Below are positions 4,395 to 6,404 of a DNA stretch of 6,404 bases, piece by piece; position 1 is the stretch's first letter; each line of letters begins with the position of its first letter. The DNA is from Faecalibacterium prausnitzii (GTDB taxonomy: Bacteria; Bacillota; Clostridia; Oscillospirales; Ruminococcaceae): NCBI GenBank assembly GCA_002313795.1, contig DCCL01000160.1, positions 1 to 6,404 on the forward strand, written 5' to 3'. A model generated the notes under the pieces. That model was not told the DNA's origin. It searched no databases and saw only the letters and a program-made list of their open reading frames with translations. The position numbers and the translations under genes were made by a program.

Positions 4395-5375
4395 ATGATG
4401 TACACGATGCATTACGATTCGCCGCTGGGCGGGATGCTTCTGGCGGCAGACGAAGAAGGCCTGACCGGAATATGGTTCGATGAGCAGAAATATTTTGCGG
4501 CTGAACTGCCCCCGGAACACGAGGAAAAGACCACGCCGGTTTTGGCGGATGCCTGCCGCTGGCTGGATGTCTATTTTTCGGGAAAGGAGCCGGACTTCAC
4601 CCCGAAGCTCCACCTCATCGGTTCGGATTTCCGGCAGGCAGTCTGGGCGCTGCTGTTGAAGATTCCCTATGGGCAGACGACGACCTATGGCGCACTGGCA
4701 AAACAGCTGGCCGCAGAGGGCGGAAAACGGGTTTCGGCGCAGGCCGTGGGCGGCGCTGTGGGACATAACCCGGTGTCGGTCATCGTGCCCTGCCATCGGG
4801 TGGTGGGCGAGACCGGAAGCCTGACCGGTTACGCGGGCGGCATAGGAAAGAAGATATGGCTGCTGAATCTGGAGAACCCGGCGGCACAGCGCTTTTATGT
4901 CCCCGGTACGAAGGAGCTGCGTACCCGGCGGCTCATCCTCCGGCCGGCCTGCGAAGCGGAGATGGAAGCCCTCATCGCACAGACCAGGAGCATAGACCCG
5001 GAACTGAGCGAAGCGTATGCAGAAATGCTGGCCGGATGCCGTGCGGAGCCCGAAAAGGCACTATGGTACACGGCGTGGAAAGTCGTCCGGAAGGAAGACG
5101 GTGCTTTTGTGGGCGATATGTGCTTCAAGGGCCTGCCCGAAAATGGCCACCCGGAAATCGGATACGGCATTCAGAAGCCGTATGAGAACAATGGATATGC
5201 TACTGAAGCGGCCCGGACGCTCTGCAAGTGGGCGTTGGAACAGCCCGGTGTTATGGCGGTGGAAGCAGAGACCGACCCGGACAACGCTGCGTCGCAGCAT
5301 ATCCTGACAAAGCTGGGTTTTGTGCCGATGGGAATCATGGGCGAGGAAGGACCGCGGTTTATCCTGAAAAAATAA
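4395..5375 (+). CDS. Fusion of O6-alkylguanine-DNA alkyltransferase (MGMT/Ogt) and GNAT acetyltransferase
   Basis: Residues 1-160 form a DNA repair alkyltransferase that takes alkyl groups from O6-alkylguanine onto its own cysteine. An N-terminal domain (MHYDSPLGGMLLAADEEG) precedes the DNA-binding/active domain with PYGQTTTYGALAK, SAQAVGGAVGHNP and PCHRV (nucleophile Cys133). Residues 161-173 are a linker. Residues 174-326 are a RimJ/RimL-like GNAT domain (LRTRRLILRP, then EIGYGIQKPYENNGYATEAARTLCKWA for acetyl-CoA binding, and NAASQHILTKLGF). Each domain is complete and the frame is unbroken. Two ATGs are adjacent (4395 and 4398); GGGATGAG lies just upstream. Gln116 takes the place of the arginine finger of human MGMT; I recall this as usual in Firmicutes homologues. 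It is a single-gene unit with its own promoter. The acetyl acceptor cannot be told from sequence. Confidence 0.92.
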   Translation: MMYTMHYDSPLGGMLLAADEEGLTGIWFDEQKYFAAELPPEHEEKTTPVLADACRWLDVYFSGKEPDFTPKLHLIGSDFRQAVWALLLKIPYGQTTTYGALAKQLAAEGGKRVSAQAVGGAVGHNPVSVIVPCHRVVGETGSLTGYAGGIGKKIWLLNLENPAAQRFYVPGTKELRTRRLILRPACEAEMEALIAQTRSIDPELSEAYAEMLAGCRAEPEKALWYTAWKVVRKEDGAFVGDMCFKGLPENGHPEIGYGIQKPYENNGYATEAARTLCKWALEQPGVMAVEAETDPDNAASQHILTKLGFVPMGIMGEEGPRFILKK

Positions 5376-5435
5376 CAGAGCTCGATTTATAAAGTGCATT
5401 TATACAGAATACCATCATAACAGGACAGCGGGAGC

Positions 5436-5456
5436 AGTGCGTTTCGGCACTCTTTT
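5436..5456 (+). terminator. Weak terminator for the MGMT-GNAT gene
   Basis: AGTGC (5436-5440) pairs with GCACT (5447-5451) around a 6-nt loop and is followed by CTTTT (5452-5456). The stem is only five pairs long, with weak pairing beyond a mismatch, so efficiency is doubtful. It is positioned about 60 bp after the stop codon. Confidence 0.4.
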
Positions 5457-5464
5457 GCAACATG

Positions 5465-5508
5465 AAAAGTCCCATGTCAGGCACCATTGCGGCGCAGACA
5501 TGGGACTT
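5465..5508 (-). terminator. Terminator of the leftward oxidoreductase gene
   Basis: AAGTCCCATGTC (5467-5478) and GACATGGGACTT (5497-5508) form a perfect 12-bp stem with an 18-nt loop. Read leftward it ends in TTTT, about 30 bp past the stop of the oxidoreductase gene. Read rightward the following GATTCTTTATTC is a poorer tail, so it may act in both directions between these convergent genes. Confidence 0.8.
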
Positions 5509-5536
5509 GATTCTTTATTCGGTGGGAAGACAGAAG

Positions 5537-6404
5537 TTACTTATTCCGGATGTATTCGTCGATAGCCTTAGCCGCAGCCTTGCCTGCGCCCATGGCCTTG
5601 ATGACGGTAGCGGCACCGGTCACGGCATCGCCGCCGGCATAGACGCCCTCACGGCTGGTCTTGCCGTCGTCACCCTCGGTGACGATGCAGCCGTGCTTGT
5701 TGGTGTCCAGGCCCGGGGTAGTGGAGCGGATGAGGGGGTTGGGGCTGGTGCCCAGGCTCATGATAACGGTGTCCACGTCCATGGTGAACTCGCTGCCCTT
5801 CTTCCCGATGGGGCGGCGGCGTCCGGAGGCATCCGGCTCACCCAGCTCCATCTCCACGCAGGTGATGGACTTGACGAAGCCGTCCTCGTCGGGCAGGATC
5901 TCCACCGGGTTGCAGAGGGTCTTGAAGATGATGCCCTCTTCCTCGGCGTGCTCCACCTCTTCCTTACGGGCGGGCAGCTCAGCCATGCCGCGGCGGTAGA
6001 CGATGTAGACGGTCTCAGCACCCAGACGCAGGGCACTGCGGGCAGCGTCCATGGCTACGTTGCCGCCGCCTACGACAGCGACCTTCTTGCCAGTGCGGAT
6101 GGGGGTCTTGCTGGTGGGCAGATAAGCCTTCATCAGGTTGGAGCGGGTCAGGAACTCGTTGGCGGAGTAGACGCCCTTCAGGCTCTCGCCGGGAATGCCC
6201 ATGAAGCGGGGCAGACCGGCACCGGAGCCGACGAAGACAGCCTCATAGCCGTATTCGCCCATCAGCTCATCGATGGTGAGGACTTTGCCGATGACCATGT
6301 TGCACTCAAAATCGACGCCCATCTTCTTCAGACCATCGATCTCCTGCTGGACGATGGCCTTGGGCAGACGGAACTCGGGGATGCCGTAGACCAGCACGCC
6401 GCCG
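5537..6404 (-). CDS. NADPH-dependent glutamate synthase small-subunit-type oxidoreductase (GltA/GltD or NfnB), 5'-truncated by window end
   Basis: The frame is open through the window edge (GGVLVYGIPEFRLPK), so about 288 C-terminal residues of a usual 450-470 are present. These proteins use FAD and NADPH to pass electrons through N-terminal iron-sulphur clusters, which lie outside the window. Visible parts are the end of the first FAD segment (VFVGSGAGLPRFMGIPGE), the NADPH-binding Rossmann fold (KVAVVGGGNVAMDAARSA followed by VYIVYRR, whose arginines suit NADPH) and the C-terminal FAD motif (GVYAGGDAVTGAATVIKAMG). In clostridia the same family serves as glutamate synthase small subunit or as NfnB of the NADH-dependent ferredoxin:NADP oxidoreductase; the choice depends on whether the upstream neighbour, out of view, is an NfnA-type protein. 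It converges on the MGMT-GNAT gene and has its own terminator. Confidence 0.93.
   Translation of the reverse strand, partial: GGVLVYGIPEFRLPKAIVQQEIDGLKKMGVDFECNMVIGKVLTIDELMGEYGYEAVFVGSGAGLPRFMGIPGESLKGVYSANEFLTRSNLMKAYLPTSKTPIRTGKKVAVVGGGNVAMDAARSALRLGAETVYIVYRRGMAELPARKEEVEHAEEEGIIFKTLCNPVEILPDEDGFVKSITCVEMELGEPDASGRRRPIGKKGSEFTMDVDTVIMSLGTSPNPLIRSTTPGLDTNKHGCIVTEGDDGKTSREGVYAGGDAVTGAATVIKAMGAGKAAAKAIDEYIRNK

Noticed and set aside
5061..5399. Leftward 112-codon open frame opposite the fusion gene
   Set aside because: It is the complement of the conserved GNAT domain, and its product shows no family features.

Overview
The window reads as chromosome of a moderately GC-rich Gram-positive gut Clostridium relative, in the style of Faecalibacterium, Gemmiger and other Oscillospiraceae. 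The evidence is GC-rich housekeeping genes (guaA, a glutamate-synthase-type oxidoreductase) flanking a visibly AT-richer insert, Firmicutes-type protein families and simple hairpin-plus-T terminators. The genus is inference; no rRNA or tRNA is present to fix it.

Layout. (1) 1-1325: the 3' six-sevenths of guaA (GMP synthase), cut by the window start. (2) About 1326 to 3840: a small, decayed genomic island abutting the 3' end of guaA, a known integration site for tyrosine-recombinase elements. From left to right it holds an array of TGACATCA repeats, a leftward integrase that keeps its catalytic domain but has lost its N-terminal half, an apparent 47-codon 3' remnant of an unknown rightward gene with its own strong terminator, a Cro/CI-type regulator, and an Rpn-family PD-(D/E)XK nuclease gene. 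A 19-bp composite of two TGACATCA-like units at 1383-1401 recurs with two mismatches at 3818-3836, just beyond the nuclease gene, which suggests both ends of the island are in view. (3) About 3840 to 4240: a stretch without genes but rich in hairpins. (4) 4208-5375: a well-formed promoter, a structured leader and a gene fusing O6-alkylguanine-DNA alkyltransferase (MGMT/Ogt) to a GNAT acetyltransferase. (5) 5537-6404: the C-terminal two-thirds of a leftward GltD/NfnB-type NADPH oxidoreductase, convergent with the fusion gene and separated from it by terminators for both directions.

How the parts may work together. The most interesting unit is the island cargo: a small repressor followed by an Rpn nuclease. 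Two promoter-like modules precede the nuclease and share TGACA-N11-CAAGTGT; in the first, a perfect 8-bp dyad fills the -35/-10 spacer. Inside the nuclease gene, a near-ideal Shine-Dalgarno sequence (AAAGGAG, 8 nt spacing) precedes an in-frame ATG that would give a 54-residue C-terminal protein. This matches the published logic of E. coli Rpn loci, where a toxic nuclease (RpnL) is neutralised by a short protein (RpnS) made from within its own gene. The window therefore may hold a repressor-controlled toxin/intragenic-antitoxin defence module stranded in an island whose integrase is broken. That reading is inference from sequence.
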